DNA from: Tamarix chinensis
Lineage: Eukaryota; Streptophyta; Magnoliopsida; Caryophyllales; Tamaricaceae
Assembly: GCA_030549775.1 (NCBI GenBank)
Contig: CM060172.1
Location: forward strand, 125,291,122-125,355,121
Direction: 5' to 3'
Length of the DNA: 64,000 nt
Within the stretch, counting starts at the first letter, position 1. The number at the start of each line of letters is the position of its first letter. The notes below the pieces were generated by a model. It had not been told where the DNA came from. It worked only from the letters and a program-made list of their open reading frames with translations, and searched no databases. The translations under genes were made by a program, and so were the position numbers. This document shows positions 1 through 12,110 of the stretch, one piece after another.

Positions 1-1717
1 CATAAAGCAGATGATGCATACAGTAAGTCATTCTGATTAATCATAATTATTATAACTCAGGCCATTAATTCCCTTTTCACACAACTCTCAATTTATGTTT
101 ATACAAGTACGGGAACCCACTATTATAACCAATGGTCGGAAACACCTAGGGCAAGATGCTCTTAGCCATAACTATTTGCTAGTGGATCGGTCTCTAGGAC
201 AAGGTGCTCCTAGCCACTATTCTTGCCGGTGGATTGGTTTGGCCCCGACTATCATGATGTTCCATTATAAGTGTTTAGTATTTTTCCCATGATTTATTAT
301 CATTTAAGGTTTGGTTTACTAAGCTTAAGATCCTACACTATTATAGCCGGTGGATTAGAAAAACCTATGGCAGAACACACCTGACCACTATTATTCGGTG
401 GTGGATCGGTCTCCAGGACAAAATATACCTGACCATTATTCTCACCGATGGATCGATTTGGGCCCTGATCAATAATCTTCCACTTTAAATATTTAGTGTC
501 TTATTTGTGTCTTATTCAACAAGTACCTTCTTACTAGACATGAAGTTCCCTTGAATAGCCCCATCCCATATCTTGGGATCTCTACACACCCTAGGACTCC
601 AAGGCTTCTTCCTCACATTTTCCCTATTCACCATGAAATCCAAACCCCCATGCACGTGGATCAAGGACCACTTTCCCGTCTCTCTACTTTAGCTCACCAT
701 CACCTCTCCTTATCATACATGACCCATGCTCTCCTTGTTTCTAACACCATCACTCCACTCAACCCACACCCAAACATCACAACCTGACTTCCCATCTTCC
801 ACATGTGATAAGAAAACCCTAGTTGGCCACCCCGAACCCTAGTACTCCTTCTTTCTTTTACACCATCCTTTCGCCCACACACTCCACCCTATTTTCCACT
901 TGAATCACCCCCCTTCATAAGACACCCTCCTAGTCTCAACCCTTACTCCAACCACTCACCATCAACACTCTTCACACACTTCCCTACTTAGGGTTTTTCC
1001 CACAAACCCTAGTTAAGCCCCCCATGCACACTTCTACCAACCCACGTACTATTTTTCACCCATGGATTTCAATCGCCCAAAATACTCTTCCCTCCCCATG
1101 CTTAACCCTTTACCCACTTTTTCCACATAAACTTTACCCCTATGTAAAGGCTAACCACCCCATGCAAGCCTCACACTTCCCAAGCTAGATTAACTCCAAC
1201 CCTTCATTTTATTATTATTATCCCTTTATTTTTTCACCCATGGATCATAAGAAACTTAGGCTTCTCCTCACTTCACCCTAATCACTCCAGCCTCTTTATT
1301 TTTTTTTTAGCTCTCCACAACCTCATCATATTACCTAAATCCTCCTAGCATGCATGTCATATTATATAAACTACACATAAGAGCATGTCATAAAATACAA
1401 GTGATATCACCCATATCACACATATCATAACATATACGCAACTTACCTTAGCTCCATGCATAACAAGTTGCACTACATGTACTTTAGCCTATACTCATAT
1501 ATAATACAAGAACATATCAAAACACCCATGAACACATAAAACATACAATTTAACCTTAACCACATTCTTATCTAACAGGACACTAGGCTTGGAGCACAAA
1601 TCCTACACCTCCCTATGGGAAGGGTTTGGTTCACCTATAAGAATGAAACACTAATATTAACTTTCCTCTTACTCCTTTTTCTTTTATTATTCTCTAGCTA
1701 AATATTAGTAAAAGGAC

Positions 1718-1783
<66 letters not shown>
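1718..1783. repeat. (TAG)n microsatellite, 22 units
   Basis: This is an uninterrupted TAG trinucleotide run inside element A. The equivalent place in related copies (about 11580-11940 and 28040-28075) also holds ATT/TTA-type trinucleotide runs, so it is a simple-repeat-prone segment of the family. Confidence 0.97.
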
Positions 1784-2090
1784 AAAGGTTAATAATAGAA
1801 AATATTTAAAATAAATTATACTTAAATAAAAATAAGGGTTAGGGCACAACCAGATAGGATGTGACAATTAGGGTAGCGGAGGCGGCACAAGGGTGATGGA
1901 GGTGGTCGTGATTAGAAAGACAAAATTTTGGGGTTGGAAAAGGGAAGGGAAGTGGTGTTTTGTGGGGTGGTAGGGTTCATAGTTCAGAAGGGTTGTGGTA
2001 GTGGTGGTGGCGTGCCACAGCGGCGGAGCAGGTGATGGCGAAGGTGGTGGCCAAAAGTAGAGGAGAGTAAAGGAGGAGGAAGGAGAGGGA

Positions 2091-2396
2091 TGTAACACCC
2101 CAAGTCGATACGACCACGCAGGGCTACCTTGGAGCACTTTCGAATTGATCGGTTGGCCCCACATATCTACATGAGTCCTTTTCTCGTGCTTTGTCCTCAC
2201 TCACGCTCTTCCCGAGAAATTTTCAGAAAATGTCTGAAAACTTTCTAGGAGGTTCATCCATCCTAAAAATTTCTCTATGGCTAGCACGCTTAACTATGAA
2301 GTTTTTAGGATGGAATCACCAAAAAGATGGTATACCATGTTGATGTAAGTAGTCATATCAATCCTTATAGCACTCCGCTTAATTTGGGGTATTACA
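2091..2396 (-). mobile_element. Cassandra-type TRIM solo LTR with 5S-like promoter
   Basis: The 306-bp element begins TGTAACACCCC, ends GGGGTATTACA, and is flanked on both sides by the direct repeat AGGGA. On the minus strand it carries a stretch like the 3' half of plant 5S rRNA: an A-box-like AGTTAAGCGTGCT (2283-2295), about 18 nt of spacer, then a C-box-like AGGATGGATGAACCTCC continuing to AGAAAGT (2240-2264). Order and spacing match 5S rRNA. Cassandra elements are known non-coding plant TRIMs whose LTRs of about 240-350 bp carry a 5S-derived RNA polymerase III promoter. Only one LTR is present and no internal region is seen, so this is a solo LTR. It is younger than element A, into which it inserted. 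Confidence 0.85.
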
Positions 2397-5250
2397 AGGG
2401 AGAAAAAATAAAGTGAGGGTATGGGGAGGTAGAGGGAGGATTTTTGGGCAGAGAGGGAGGTAGTGGGGGTGGTGGTTGTGGTGGTGGAGGCAACACAAGG
2501 TGGCGCAAGGAGCGATGAAGGGTGCAAAAGCGCAGCTCGAGGTGCCCACTTTGCATAAGTAAGTAGAGAAAATGAGGGAGAGTTAGAGGCGAGAAGGGAT
2601 CATGTTTGGTAAAGGGTGGTGTAGGGAAGAGAGTGGGTAGCAGTTTGGGCGAGGGCGAGGTGCGACAGTGACTACATCTAAAGGGGTGACGAGAGAGGAA
2701 TGTGGGGAATTTCTAGGTAGAGGAAAAGAGAGAAGGAGGGTGAGGGAGGGATTTTATAAGCTTAGGGGAGGAGAAGAAGACAAGAGGATGAGGGCAAGGG
2801 AGTGGGAGGGGAAGGCAGTTGTTGACCGTGGTAGGACGGTGTAGGCCTGCAAAGGTACAGGTTCGCCGGGGGCAGGGGTAGGACTTTGGCAGGATTCTAG
2901 GGGGTAGGTGGGGATGTTGGGGTTGTAGAGTGGTGGGGACCAGTTTAGGGTAGTGCTAGTTGCATGCCTTGTAGGTTAAATTAAGGGGAAGGTGAGGGGA
3001 GAAGGAGAGCCATGGTTACGAAGAAGCCATAAGCGTCAGTTGATTAGGGGGCGAGGTAGAAGATGACGGAAAAACAGGAAGAAAGGAAAAAAAAGGAAGG
3101 AAGAAAAAAGGAAGAATGGGGGGAGTGTTAGGCCGCGCGAGGGGAAAAAAAAGAAGAAGGGTGTGGCCCAAACCGGTGAGGAAGGGAGAAAAAGAAAGAA
3201 AAAGAAGAAAAAAAGAGACAAAATGGAAAAGGAAAAAAAGGAGAAATGAGGTGGTTGGGATTTTTTTTGAATTTTTTTGGGGAATAATAAAAATAAATAA
3301 TAATTTTTTATAAGTTTAGAAATTATGGTTATAATTTTCTTAACATTTATTTTAGTTTAGCAATTTATTCTAACCTCCACTAATTTGATTCCTACATTAT
3401 TTTTCTCCTTTTTGGCCTTAATTATTTTTATTATAATAATATTATTTTATTAAAAATGGTATATTTAATTAATTTTACCTATTAATCCTTATTTTATTAT
3501 TAATTTTTAAATTAAGAATTTGGGTTATTACAATAACCTTAGAGAATAACATTGTAATCCTCCAAAATTTTAGAAAACCTATAATTAAATAAATAGCTTT
3601 TATTTGAAATAAATTAGCTTTTAAAATTACTTAGTGTAATTGTTTTATGGATTTTTGGAGTATGTAAATGTGGATAGGAGTTTATAATAAATTAAAAATA
3701 AATATTTTGTTATTTTATCATATTATTTTTATTTAAATAATTTTTCAAACTAATATTTTACTAAAATCATCCTTTTTGAGCCAATATATTTAATTATATT
3801 GAATTAAATTATTAAATTAAATAATTTATCAAAATATTATATTTTATTATTTTCTAAATTAAATTAAATTATTTTTCCCTATTTTCTATTTTTCCTTCTT
3901 TTTCTTTTTCTTTTCCTTCTCCTTTTCTCCTTTTCCTCCTTCCTTTCTTTTTCTTTTTCTTCTTTTCCTGGCTCGGGCTGCCAGGCTTGCGCCCCTCCTT
4001 GCGCCTGGGCTAGCGGCCCATTCCTCCCCTCGCCCCAGCCCCGCACGGCCCGACCCCCTCTCTTTTTTTTCTCTCTTCCCTTCACCCTGGATCGGTCCAG
4101 CTTTTTTGTCTTTTCCCTGCGCCGGACTGGTCCGGTCTCCCTCCCTCTCCCTTCTTTCTTTCTCCTTCGACCACCCCGAGACCCCGACTCGTCGCCATCA
4201 CCATGCCTGCTGCCATGCCCGACCACCGAGACGCCGGCCACCACCCCTGCAATCACTACCACCACCTGCCTCCTCCTCCTCCTCCTCTCTCTCTCTCTCC
4301 CCTACATTTGTCACCAAATTAGAACAGGGCAGCCATGCACCCCGTCCCGCATGGCTTTCCCTTACCCTCTTCGCCAACCTCCCCCCTGCCACCCTACGAC
4401 GCCCTGCCACCCTAGACACTGCCGCCGATCAGCCCCTGCATCCTCCCTTCTCTCTCTTCTTTTTCTTCCTCTCCCATTTCCACCCTGTTTTTGCGTCGCC
4501 ACCACCGTCTGCCGCTCCTGCCGCCTCACCAACCCCCTGCACCACTCCCTGCCACCCTCCACCTCAGCCTTGCGCCACCACAACATCCCTCCCGAGCCAT
4601 CCCGCATCCCTCTTCCTCCCCTCTTCATTTCCTCCCTATTTTTCACCCTTCTCGATAGCCACCTGTAACGCCGCCGATCGCCGCCTTCAGGCCGCCTCTT
4701 CCGCCGCCCAAGCCACCATTCAAAACCCTACAACCCCCTCTACCACCACCATGCCTTAGTTGGTCAAAAACGGCCCTTTCACCCCTCCACTTTTCCTTCC
4801 TTCTCAGCACTTCCACCCCTATCCACTTCAGCAACCACCTTCGCCACCTCGCCGCCGCCGCATCCTCCGCCCTTAGCCACCAACAACCCATCCCCAGTAT
4901 CCACCTACACCCCCTCTTCACTCCTGCACCATCACCTTGCCTTGAAACCTCCCCCATCCATCTTCTTTTCTAGCCTAAAGACCCCAACCCGAAAATGACC
5001 ATCTTTGCTCCTATCACCCCCTCTTCGAGCCCTTTTTCCTATTATTTTTGCATGCAGCTCATGCTGCATATGCAGTATAAGTTGTTGCAATTATTGGACC
5101 ATTTTTATTAAAAAGAATTTTGAGGTAAAATAATATTTAAGTTAATTATATTATTAAGTAAATTTTACAAGGTCTTATACCTTGATTTCCTTATTTCTAA
5201 TATAATAATTGTTGATATTATTTTTAGGTGTTGATTTTTCTAATCAAAGC

Positions 5251-5294
5251 TTGAATCTTTAACCGGGATACCGGTATCCCGGTTAAAGATTCAA
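5251..5294. repeat. Perfect 44-bp palindrome
   Basis: The 22-nt left arm starting TTGAATCTTTAACCGGG is followed at once by its exact reverse complement, with centre ACCGGT at 5270-5275 and no spacer. The next base pair out does not match. It lies in element B between the CT tract and the GGTAATTTT array. I see no equivalent in the other family members. Function is unknown. Confidence 0.97.
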
Positions 5295-5744
5295 TTTTTG
5301 CAGGAATTAAGGTAATCATTAAATCCCACTTAAACGCATGATAAACGTATGTTTACACATTAGGAATTTTAATATGTTATTATGGTTGATATATGGTTGT
5401 TAATATAAATTGTATGTTTGCTTGTACTCTTTAATAAAAAGGAAAGTATGCTCTTTTATGTGATATGTGTGGAAATGTTGCCTAAGGGAATAATTTGATT
5501 ATTAATGAGAGTGTTAATCAATTATCCATGTTATTTTATGTTATTGTGACTATTTATGCATGAATAGTATTATTGTTATCCCTAGGGGTACTTTTGTAAT
5601 ATTCCTTGTGTTAGATTATGGCCTAATATGTGTAGGTGTTAATATGTATTATGTTAAAATATAATAGTTGGTGGAGTTGGATATTGTTAATGGAGTGTTA
5701 ATATTATTATTCCATGTGGAAATGTTAATTTAATAAAAGTGGGG

Positions 5745-6960
5745 GGTAAAGTGGCAATTTTGAAGGAAAAGGGCAATATGGTAATTTTACAAGTGAAAAG
5801 GGGTATTGTGGTAATTATGGAAGTTAGGGGTATTATGGTAATTTTATGAGTGAAGGAAAAGATGGTAATTTTTCAAGTAAAGGGGCATTATGGTAATTCT
5901 TGGAGGTAGAAGGGCAAAATAGTAATTTTATAAGTAAATGGTAATATGGTAATTTTATAAGTGAATGGCGAAATGGTAATTTTATAAGTAAGGGGGTATT
6001 ATGGTGATTATGGGAGTAAAGGGTAATATGATAATTTTGTAAAAGAAGGGCAAAATGATAATTTTGGGGGAAAATATAAAAATGGTAAGTTTGGAGGTAA
6101 AAGGGTAAAATAGTAAATTGTAAAGCCAAAAGGGTATTTTGGTAATTTTGTAAATAAAAGGATATTGTGGTAATTTGGAAGTAGGGGGTAGAAGGGTAAT
6201 TTTGGAAATAAAAGGATATTTATGGCAAACTTGGGAGTAAGGGGTAACTTGGTAATTTTGATAATAATGGAGGATGATTTGGTAATTAAATTATGTTCAA
6301 AAGGGGGCAATTGGATAATTATAATAGAGAAGAGTAATTAGGTACATTAACCAAAAAAAAGGGTATTATGGTAATTTTAATAATAGAGAAGGACAATATA
6401 GTAATAATAATAATAATAGAGAGGTGTAAATGGGTAAATATAATTATGGAAAAGAGTAAATTAATAATTATGAATATGGAGAAGGGTAAATTGGTAATTA
6501 TAATTATGAATAAGGGTAAATTAATAATTGTAATTATGAAGAAGGGTAATTTGAGATTTATAAAGGTAAAATGGCAATTATAATATTTGAGAGGGGTAAA
6601 ATGATAATTATGATAAAGGAGAAGGGCAATTTGGTAATTTATCCAACTAAAGGGGCAATTTGGTAATTTAACCGATCAAAGGGTAAAGTGGTAACTATTT
6701 AACCACCTAAAGGGGAAAAATAGTAATCCTGATAATGAAGGAGGGTAATTTGGTAATTTATCCAACTCAAGGGCAATTTAGTAATTATAATAAAGGAAAA
6801 GGGCAATTTGGTAATCTAATCAATCAAATGGGAAATATGACAAGTGTAACAACTATGAAGGGTGAATGGTGATCTAAAAAGCGTAGGAGATAACTTGGTA
6901 ACCTAAACCGAGTAAAGGGTAATTTGGTAAATAAGCAACCTAAAGGGTAATATGATAATT
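5745..6960 (+). repeat. Degenerate GGGTAAWATGGTAATTTT array
   Basis: About 1.2 kb is built from a loose unit of roughly 25-35 bp with core GGGTAATATGGTAATTTT. Units end in variants such as ATAAGTGA early in the array and AATAATTATAATTATG later. Minus-strand ORFs across 5833-6310 repeat peptides like KLPYYHLLIKL because the DNA repeats; they are not credible proteins. The array is inside element B only. Confidence 0.85.
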
Positions 6961-7727
6961 TGTCAAGTAAGGAAGGGATGACCTAGCTATTATATAAGTA
7001 AGGGGTAAATGAGTAATTTGTACCTGACATGTAGTTGGGATTGCTGAATGTTATAATATGATTCAAATAACATTGATCAGTAAGGTAAGGTTATTTGATA
7101 ATTAGTAAGTAACATGAGAATGAATCTTAATCTAGAATTATATGAGATTATGATGGCCTTAATGGTTTCTCTGTGATATCTTGGATAACCATCTGAATAA
7201 GAGATGATTAATGATATCGGAACAATTGAAAGTGAATAAGTATCTGATTATTGTGCTTTTGGTGATCACTTTAATTAAGACACTAATACTTAAAGTGGAA
7301 GACCTCGAGATCGGGAATGGTGAATCTTTAGGGGTCGCTACCCTAAAGACGTGGTTTAGTCCACGATTATTCTGGTATTTGCTGGTGTGCCTTTGTGCCC
7401 CAGCCAGGCCCTATATCTTACTCTTTCTAGCTCTACGGACCTAGTTAGGGGGTATGCATACTTATGGATTAAGTGTCCTTATCGGTAGGGTACTGAGTAG
7501 CTTTATGCACCAGTACAACCAGGGTACCTTTGTGTCCTTGGGTTCTTGGTTGAAGGGTACTGAGTAGCTTGTATGCACCGGTACGACCGGTGTACCTTTG
7601 TGTCCCGGGTTCTTGATCTCCCATCCGAGGCAAATAAATGGATTTGTTGTGTTGATTAAGAAAGGAAAAATACTAATCATGAAAGTGAAAGATTATGAGA
7701 CGGGCCCAGTTGGATTATGATATTGAT

Positions 7728-7963
7728 TACCGATCCACCGGTTATAATAGTGGCCCAAGAGCGTGTTGCCCTGACAAGTGATTATGAGTACCGATCCACC
7801 GGATATAATAGTGGCCCAGGAACGTGTTGCCCTGGCAAGTGATTATAAGTACCGATCCACCGGATATAATAGTGGCCCAGGAGCGTGTTGCCCTGGATGA
7901 TGTTGATAAATATACCGATCCACCAGTAAAAATAGTGGGGGTCCCGGGCTCAATAAAACCAGT
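7728..7963 (+). repeat. 61-bp tandem repeat, about 3.5 units
   Basis: Units begin TACCGATCCACCGG at 7728, 7789, 7850 and 7913, each followed by ATAATAGTGGCCCA and GTGTTGCCCTG. Related repeats occur forward at 17090-17420 and 31180-31460, and reversed at about 100-480, 22190-22600 and 32560-32960, so the module is shared by the TG...CA family. Confidence 0.95.
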
Positions 7964-8521
7964 TAGGTATATGTGAATAAAGTTATGGATATAAAGTATG
8001 AGATTGAATGAATAATGATGGACTAATGGCTTAAGGCCAAAGGTATTGATTTTGCACTATGAAATGGTTTAAGGCCCGAAAGTATCGATTGTTCATAAAT
8101 ACCTATTGATATCTGATGTGATTGTTAATCAGGTGAATGTTTTATATACACATCTTGTTATATATGCACGTAGTTTTATACCATGTGTGACATTACGGGC
8201 CTGCTTTTAAGTGTGACTTTAAAGGGTTACTCAGTACCGTAGTACTGAAGGGTTCCATTCGTGGGGCCCCTGCCTATTCAATGGGCAGTGTCCCTTGCAG
8301 GTCTTTTCCGGGTGCTATTCAAGTGGGCAACAGGAAAGAGCGTAAGGATTATCCGGCCTTTAGGGTTTCATCCCTCATCTTCTAATGTATGGTTTAAATG
8401 TAATTTTATTCTTGTAACCACCATTGGTGGAATATATTCTTATACAATATTTACTTGCGCTACTCTGATTTAAGAATGGTTTGAATATCTAGCAACTGAT
8501 ATTTTGTTCTTTAGCCTTAGC

Positions 8522-8565
8522 ACTTAGTACTGGAACGGTATGAGTGAACCGGTCTGGTACTAAGT
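8522..8565 (+). other. Conserved hairpin near the 3' end of element B
   Basis: The arm ACTTAGTACTGGAACGG, a 10-nt loop TATGAGTGAA, and the arm CCGGTCTGGTACTAAGT can pair over 17 positions with two G-U pairs and one mismatch. The same hairpin sits at the same place in element C (18013-18056), with changes that keep pairing. It could be a transcript-processing or regulatory structure. No function is established. Confidence 0.7.
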
Positions 8566-8666
8566 GTGGCGGTAATATCCCCGAAATTCACCGTTTTATA
8601 TTTTGCTTTCGCTAATTATTTTAAATAAAATGAAATTTTTCAATAGTGAATTTTGGGGGTGTTACA

Positions 8667-10234
8667 AACACACTAATCAATTAAAAAGGAAGATAATCGA
8701 GCATTACATGGGTATATATTACCCGATCCTTGATCAGCTTTTGGGGGCTAGTTTGCGTTCAGGCTCAATCCTAGTAGATCTCAATTTCTTACCTACTCTA
8801 GACACTAATGATGTATTAGCAGGTATCCATACTAAAGATTTTGGTCACTTAGATGGTTTGCTTGGCTTTAGCCAAAAATTAATGTCCACGGGTGGTTACT
8901 TAACTTCGGTCGATCTTTATGTCCTCTTGTTTGGATGGCTTCAATGGTATTGTGAGACCATAAGGTGTTAATCCATCTTATTTCTCAAAAAAAAAATGAA
9001 TTATCTATAATTACATAAAAATGGAGTTTTCTAACACACGATATGAAGACAAAATTTATGGCCTAGTTGCAGCAATAATTGCTCATAAATTGATCGTTCA
9101 ATATAACAATTTGGTTACAAAAATTCAATGGTGTAATTATGAACCTTGACTTATATATTGAGAAACATGTTTTAAATTACTTATATAATATATGGGTCCA
9201 AAAAAATTCAATAATTCATGATAAACCATACGTTACAAGCCTTCAATTCTTAACTTTTCTTTTTCATTGTATATTAATTTATAGTATATATTAATATGCA
9301 TTGTAAATATAACATTAATTGCATTAAATAATAAAATTTATCATTACTTGCATAAATTTTTCAACCAAATGGTTAATTTGAAGCCTCTTCAAACACCTAA
9401 TATAGTTAAATGGTGCATCTTCATGTATCTGATTATACATCCATCAGAATAAAAATATAGTAATAAATGACATTCATTTGATTTCCATATTCAATTAGTT
9501 GACTGTTAAAAACCAATGACACATAATAAAAAAATAATAATGAATAAAAAAAATTAATTCTAGGCTGTTATTGAAAAAATTAGTTTTCAGCCACAGTCAG
9601 TTGTATGTAGTAATATATAAGGTTATACATCATAACGGGCTGAAAAATTTATACAATAACGATGGAAATGAAAGTACATTTACAACAAATTTTTCTTCAA
9701 GAAAGCTAGATTATGTATTATCTTATTCAGTTATTTGTTACACATTTTTTATATTTGTCATTTCTATATGATATTTATTATTTTGTTATTTCATCTTTTA
9801 ACAAGTATTTTATTCTTTATAATAATCATAATGTCTTTTCACAATTTTATTACTTTTTATATTATTTTCCATACTTACTATTCTAAAATTTATTATCATA
9901 GTATCTCAAACTATATCCGAATATCACTTATGATCTTGTGCATCACACAAGCAAGTGATACTAGTAAATAATTAACCTATAGGATTATGTATATTTAGAA
10001 GATGGACTTAATAGGTAAACTATGTAAGTGGATTTTAGAAGAACCTAGTGAGTTGTCGAATAACTGACTTACATGATTTTATGTTCATATCCATGACATC
10101 TATATTTTGATGATAAACATGATGAGTTATGAATTATATAAGCCGGTATGGCATGAAATTCTGATGTATTCTATATCCATGATAGCATATGTAAATCTAA
10201 TTTTATTGTGTAAGCATGATATATGTTTAGCATG
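8667..10234. other. Unassigned AT-rich stretch, partly the left part of an interrupted element D
   Basis: No recognisable gene is present. An open frame from about 8665 to 8968 has ordinary amino-acid composition but no family I recognise, runs straight out of the end of element B, and is followed by an A10 run at 8988. The right part (from about 9970) resembles LTR-like sequence and should continue at 18159 across element C. I could not find D's start. Confidence 0.4.
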
Positions 10235-11572
10235 TGAAATACCCCAAAATTATAATTTTAGAAATTATGGATAAATAAGGATTTATTAGGATATTTTATT
10301 AAAATATAGGGGAGTTATTTAGGGACAATCAAGAGAAAAAAATGATAAATGATTTAATTAGGAAAAATTAGGGAGTTTTGCTAATTAAAATGGGATTTCA
10401 AAAATAGCCCAAATTAATCCAAAAATGACTTAATTATTATTTTCTAGATATTATTATTTTAAATAACCCAAAAACACCAAAATACCCAACCCACCTATTT
10501 TTCCTTTTTTTCTTTTCTTTTCTTTTTCTTCCTCTTTTTTTCCTTTTTATTTTCTTTCTCTTTTTCCCTTTTTCTTTTTTCCTCCTTTTTCCCTGACCTA
10601 GGCCAGCTTACCCCACGTGACCTAGCTTCCTTCCCTCCCTGCACGGCCCAACCCACACTGTACCTCCTCTCCTTTTTTTTCCTTTCTTTTCCGGCAGGTC
10701 CGGTTTCTTTTTTTTCTTTACTTTTTTTCTTCCTCCCTGAACCACCCAATCCCGACCCTTCTTCTTCCCTGAGGCGTGGGCGGCAACCGAGGTACTAAGA
10801 GCTTGCCTCTCGCCAGTCACCACTGCTGCCTTTCGTCCTTCCTTCCCTCTCCTGTCGCTTTCTTTCATTTTTTCCGACCCCAACCGACCTCTTCCCCTCT
10901 CTCGAGCACCCTGCCATTTTTCCTTTTCCTCTTCCCTTGACCTTACCGCCCTACCATGGCAAAACTGCCTCGACTGCCACCATCGGCAGCATGCCTGGCA
11001 CATGCACCCCTCTTGTCTTCTTCACCTTGTCATTTCCCACCTAATTGGCCTATAAATACCCCATAGGCATCCTTAGTTGGGGTTTTGATTTCAAAACCTA
11101 GAAATTTTCCCCTTCTCACTACTGCCCCATCAAACGAGCATTCCGCTGCCGCCGCCCATTGCCCAGGCCAAAACACCCATAGAAATGCCCCTTGCGTCAC
11201 CCTCTACTTAACTAAACCCCCACCCTCCCTCGATTTTCCTTGCACGAGCCACCCAAGCTGTGCAAAGTTGCCTTCCCAATTAACCCCTACTGCCCTTCAC
11301 ACTGCCATCTATTACCAATTCCATTGCCACTAACACCACTTCTAACCTCCAAAACAACCAGGGGAGCCTCCTGTACCTCCCCACACCTCCCTTTCCCCCT
11401 GCCTCCCTCTCCTTCTCCCTTATTTCTCCTCCTTCCACCGCCTCCAATCCCCACATCCGACACCGCCGCCGCCGGTGCCACCATTGTCCCTAGGTGGTGC
11501 TCTAACCTTCCCAACCCCTAAACCTATTTTATACAAGTATTGGATATTTTAATAATATTAATGGTATTATCT

Positions 11573-11603
<31 letters not shown>

Positions 11604-11896
11604 TAATAATAATATTATTATTATTAGTATCATCATCATCATCATCATCATCATTATTATTATTCTTATTGTCACTTAACCTTACTTCGGAGTTTACCTA
11701 ACTAGTATTATTATTATTATTATTAATGGTCTACAACTTTAGTGTTATTATGATTATGATTTTCATTATTGTTACTACTATTATTATTAATGCTAACTTT
11801 GGCCTATTATTATTAGGGTAAATATTTGGACCCTTATATTACTATACCATTTTGATTATTATTACTATTAGTATTATTCTTAACATTATTATTATT

Positions 11897-11897
11897 A

Positions 11898-11942
<45 letters not shown>
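11897..11942. repeat. (TTA)n microsatellite region
   Basis: TTA/ATT runs with interruptions fill much of 11560-12110. The same run type resumes at 15263 after the LINE, showing that the LINE landed inside this tract. Confidence 0.9.
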
Positions 11943-11946
<4 letters not shown>

Positions 11947-12110
11947 TATTGAAACCGAAGTTGGCATATTATCATTTTGTTACTATAGAAGAAGAATACT
12001 TAAGCCTTAATATTATTATTACGTAATATTCGAATGTTACTAATATTATTCCTAATGCCTTTATTATCAACATTGTTACTATAGTGTTATTATTATTACT
12101 ATTATTATTG

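Larger units (their letters stand above)
1..3532 (-). mobile_element. Giant solo-LTR-like element A, left end outside window
   Basis: This non-coding repeat lies in reverse orientation. Its right end at 3532 is the element's 5' end and reads TGTAATAACCCAAATTC on the minus strand. Shared modules run in reverse order: CCGATCCACCGG-type repeats (about 100-480), a C-rich stretch (550-1200), and the 'ggaggtgtaggatt' block near 1590-1620 that matches 15800 and 28180 on the other strand. A purine-rich tract at 1870-3260 then mirrors the CT-rich tracts of the other copies. ORFs in it are low-complexity shadows. It carries a Cassandra LTR and a TAG microsatellite. Class assignment to LTR retrotransposon is inference from the TG...CA ends and 5-bp repeats of its relatives. 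Confidence 0.65.
3553..8666 (+). mobile_element. Giant solo-LTR-like element B (5.1 kb)
   Basis: It starts TGTAATCCTCCAAAAT and ends ATTTTGGGGGTGTTACA, so the ends form an imperfect inverted repeat of about 17 bp. Flanks are AACAT and AACAC, a 4/5 target duplication. There are no direct terminal repeats and no coding domain. In order it holds an AT-rich head, a GC-rich CT tract (3880-4980) with only low-complexity ORFs, a 44-bp palindrome, a long GGTAATTTT array, a duplicated 'gggtactgagtagctt' block (7480-7620), a 61-bp tandem repeat (7728-7963), a 'tactcagtacc' block (8228-8310) and a hairpin (8522-8565). I read it as a solo LTR of a large LTR retrotransposon. A non-autonomous large element is the alternative. 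Confidence 0.7.

Noticed and set aside
4106..4759. 217-codon ORF rich in Pro, Ser, His and Arg
   Set aside because: It lies in the CT-rich tract of element B. Overlapping long frames on both strands and matching tracts in A, C and E show low-complexity DNA, not a protein.
5833..6310. Two minus-strand ORFs with repeating LPFYP-like peptides
   Set aside because: They reflect the GGTAATTTT array; the repeat is in the DNA.
8665..8968. Open frame of ordinary composition followed by an A10 run, possibly a retrocopied gene fragment
   Set aside because: No homology recognised, it starts within the end of element B, and no target duplication or parent gene is visible.
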